Shown here in pieces: positions 62,001-64,000 of a DNA stretch of 64,000 nucleotides. Where the stretch lies: assembly GCA_013398295.1 (NCBI GenBank), contig VZSF01004790.1, forward strand, positions 8,319-72,318. Direction: 5' to 3'. Position 1 is the first letter of the stretch. The number at the start of each line of letters is the position of its first letter. Source of the DNA: Chionis minor (Eukaryota; Chordata; Aves; Charadriiformes; Chionididae). A model generated the notes under the pieces. The model worked only from the letters and a program-made list of their open reading frames with translations, did not search any database and was not told the origin of the DNA. The position numbers were made by a program, and so were the translations under genes.

Positions 62001-63326
62001 TGTGGAGTACTTGTTCAGAGGGCTGGCGGAGGCAGGACTTTGCAGAGGAGTGTCAGGAGAAGGAAGAACTTGTCCTTTGAATAAAATAACTTTTTAGAAA
62101 CACTTCAGCAAATCTGTGCAACATCAGCATTAAAACATCCTGTGCTTTTCACTTGCAGTTTGTTGCTGTTCTTGGCTGCGGCATGTGATAGGATCATTTT
62201 CTGTTTCTTACAAACTTCATCAGTTTTTATATCTGACCTCCCTCTCTCCTAATTGCAGCTCTTGGGAGGGCTGTGATCAGTGATGCAAGTAACAGCTCAG
62301 ACATCCAACCCTGACAAAAGTTACTCTCCTTTCTTCCCTGCCCCCCAATGAATTGATTAGGTAAATATTTTGTGGTGATGGTGAGCACCTGCCTTCTGTT
62401 TACTGAGTCTTTAGTAAGGTGTCTTTTTTGTTTGCTTGCTTTTGGCCGAAATAGATAACTTTCCCAGGCAGATGTTTTCACAACACAGCTCCAGCAATGC
62501 TTGGATTCTGGTATAGCAGTGTGAACCTTTTGAAAATCCTGGGCTGTTACATAAGCCACATTCTTCAGGATTTGTGACTGCCCCACATCTTAGCTAATGT
62601 GTTTTGTATCCCTTTCAGCTCCTCCAGGAAAATACCCAAATGGCTTTAGAGATGTGCTGAGAGAACTTATCAGAGAGGAAGGAGTCGCATCTTTGTATAA
62701 GGGCTTCACAGCTGTGATGATCAGGGCATTTCCTGCTAACGCGGTAAGTGAATTGTGATTCCAGATGGGTTTTGGGGACCTGGGCACTCACAGTGAATAT
62801 TTGCAGTCTGTAGAGGAGACGACTGGCTGCTTACTGGTGTACCGTTTCAGTGAGATTCTTGTCACTGCAAGTACTTTTGGCTGTTGGTGTCCAGATTCTA
62901 AAAATGTAGCTTAATCTAGGGGGAACGCCAAGTAAACCTTCCTTTGAAGCTTTCCATGAAGTCCTTTGACTTGTTCTGGTAGTATTTCTTGTCTGATTGT
63001 ACATCCACCAGTAGAAGACAGAAACGGGTTGATAAGTTTGGACTGGCTTCCCCTTTGATAAATAATGAGCCTAATGGAATAGAAGTTCTGCCTCTGTGTG
63101 GAGGGATATAGCAGAATTCTTGCCTCTGGTCCAAGACCTTTTTTTGTTGTCTGCCTCCTTCCACATCAGCCATGGCCAGTGTTTATAGTGCTGCATTTCA
63201 AAAACCTTGTTTGGAATAGGTTTTTAGCATCCTTACTTGTTCTGTATGTTCTCTGTTTTCCAGGCATGTTTTCTTGGTTTTGAAGTTGCTATGAAGTTTC
63301 TCAACTGGATTGCACCAGGTCTATGA
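53081..63326 (+). CDS. SLC25A20: SLC25A20, mitochondrial carnitine/acylcarnitine carrier (N-terminus in gap)
   Basis: This inner-membrane carrier exchanges acylcarnitine for carnitine, the import step of long-chain fatty-acid oxidation. Coding exons: 53081-53122 (partial), 53786-53878, 55799-55926, 58032-58122, 59074-59191, 60400-60472, 61106-61215, 62619-62743, 63264-63326 (stop TGA). They join in phase to 280 residues; with 21 missing N-terminal residues the length would be 301, as in human. Three carrier repeats are visible. The second and third Px[DE]xx[KR] signatures are intact (PGERIK, PPDVLK). The first reads PLATIK, with alanine (GCC, 53111-53113) where human has Asp32. The glycine signatures [19 protein letters not shown] and [10 protein letters not shown] are all present. 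Apart from that one residue I see no frameshift or stop, so the gene looks functional. The alanine codon is 32 bases from the gap, where base quality may be low. Confidence 0.96.
53179..53191 (+). promoter_or_regulatory. ZNF143/THAP11-type motif, copy 1
   Basis: ACTACGCTTCCCG fits the ACTAYRNNNCCCR promoter motif bound by ZNF143 and partners. It is followed by GCGGGC. It lies just inside the first intron of SLC25A20 within the CpG island. Confidence 0.6.
53239..53251 (+). promoter_or_regulatory. ZNF143/THAP11-type motif, copy 2
   Basis: The same 13-mer as copy 1, exactly 60 bp further on and in the same direction. It continues into GCGTGCC, close to the full-length ZNF143 consensus tail (GCATGC). 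Confidence 0.65.
54325..54347 (+). repeat. Poly(T) tract, 23 nt
   Basis: An uninterrupted run of 23 T in SLC25A20 intron 2. No attached element was recognised. Confidence 0.9.
61010..61080 (+). repeat. T-rich low-complexity tract
   Basis: About 70 bases of mostly T with scattered C, G and A, 26 bases before the exon at 61106. It probably extends the polypyrimidine tract of that acceptor. Confidence 0.7.
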
Positions 63327-64000
63327 AGACTAGGTACTCTTTGGAAATTAGAGGAGGAGAAGGAAGAGAGTGCAAGTCTGCCTCACAGGAATAAATGAAT
63401 GATCACTTGAAGTTTCAGGAATGATTGTTTGCCTAATACCTTTTTGCCTTCCTCACATTCTTTAGGTGGTGCTATGTGCCGTTCAGAACTGTAAGCCGTA
63501 GCTCTGAGAAACAGGCAATGGGAAGTTAGAGGTGGTAACACCCATCTTCTGAGCCAATGTACCACAGCAGTAATGCTGCCAACAGACAGCTGACACTACT
63601 ACACACGCTACCTTAAGTACTTCCTCATGGAAGAAGGGGACACTTCTTAAAATGTAATTCTTTATTTACTGAAGAAACATGTAGCTATTAATGCTGGAAA
63701 AATTCCTTAAAATAATTGCTTGGCAGTGTGTACTTAACTCTCAGGGCGTGAGTTAGCAGCTGCACATACGAGTATGTACAAGCCATGTCAGATAGCATTC
63801 TCATCCCTTGTTGTTTTTCAGCTGTGGCTATTTCTGTGTTTACAGTGGTTTTAATCTCACACGCGTGTAATGCAGCAAATGCAGAACTAAGCAGGGGAGG
63901 CCAGAGCTACATTTCAGTGGGTTGAGGGGTATTACAGATAGCGTATTGGATCTTGCGCACTGATCTTTTCCGGGGAGCTAGGAGGAAAAATGAATTCTCC
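63327..64000 (+). other. SLC25A20 3' UTR and downstream flank
   Basis: No coding potential is recognised. This is 3' UTR at least up to the AATAAA at 63391, then 3' UTR or intergenic sequence to the window end. Confidence 0.5.
63391..63396 (+). terminator. Candidate SLC25A20 poly(A) signal
   Basis: AATAAA, 65 nt past the stop codon. It would give a very short 3' UTR; longer forms using later signals outside or near the window end are possible. Confidence 0.45.

Larger units (their letters stand above)
53123..63263 (+). other. SLC25A20 introns
   Basis: The introns are 53123-53785, 53879-55798, 55927-58031, 58123-59073, 59192-60399, 60473-61105, 61216-62618 and 62744-63263, all GT-AG. No other gene is recognisable in them. 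Poly-T and T-rich stretches occur at 54325-54347, 59310-59321, 59519-59557 and 61010-61080, the last just before an acceptor. A short (GTTT)n run lies near 60780-60797. Confidence 0.6.

Noticed and set aside
1..64000. CRISPR arrays, operons, phage or insertion sequences
   Set aside because: The window is vertebrate nuclear DNA with spliced genes; no regularly spaced repeats or bacterial features are present.

Overview
The window is vertebrate nuclear DNA, almost certainly from a bird. Genes are split by GT-AG introns. The GC-rich CpG-island promoters partly drop out as runs of N. The gene order matches the human 3p21.31 block SLC25A20-ARIH2-P4HTM-WDR6. A sizzled/crescent-type secreted frizzled-related gene, known from fish, frogs and birds but not from placental mammals, is also present. 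The exact species cannot be read from the sequence.

Layout, left to right. Positions 106-172 (minus) hold the first coding exon of WDR6, which runs out of the window on the left. Positions 291 to about 17764 (minus) hold P4HTM, the ER-membrane prolyl 4-hydroxylase. Eight complete exons and the end of exon 1 are visible, and the membrane-anchor part of exon 1 lies in an N run. Inside the 9.25 kb second intron of P4HTM, on the opposite strand, sits a complete four-exon gene (coding 10454-13919, 307 aa) for a secreted frizzled-related Wnt/BMP modulator, with its own TATA box. Positions 18.2-21.2 kb are intergenic. Positions 21645-48691 (minus) hold ARIH2, an RBR E3 ubiquitin ligase. All coding exons are present (490 aa) and a further non-coding 5' exon ends at 48790. 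A CpG island at about 52.4-53.5 kb, interrupted by a second N run, is the shared promoter of ARIH2 (leftward) and SLC25A20 (rightward). Positions 53081-63326 (plus) hold SLC25A20, the mitochondrial carnitine/acylcarnitine carrier. It is complete except for about 21 N-terminal residues lost in the gap.

The genes are unrelated in pathway: tRNA modification/translation, oxygen sensing, developmental signalling, ubiquitin transfer and fatty-acid import. They are linked by compact architecture: P4HTM and WDR6 are about 120 bp apart, ARIH2 and SLC25A20 share one island, and one gene is nested in another. All exon boundaries were placed by hand from splice consensus, phase continuity and recalled family sequence. 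The summed lengths agree with the known orthologues (ARIH2 490 against 493 aa in human; SLC25A20 280 visible plus 21 expected against 301).

Main points for a second look: the nested frizzled-related gene and its shifted cysteine pattern; an Asp-to-Ala change in the first carrier signature of SLC25A20, at a gap edge; a decayed partial copy of P4HTM exon 3 about 1 kb upstream of the real one; a 71-nt GC-AG intron in P4HTM; paired ZNF143-type motifs in the ARIH2/SLC25A20 promoter; and a CCAAT box overlapping a poly(A) signal between P4HTM and WDR6.
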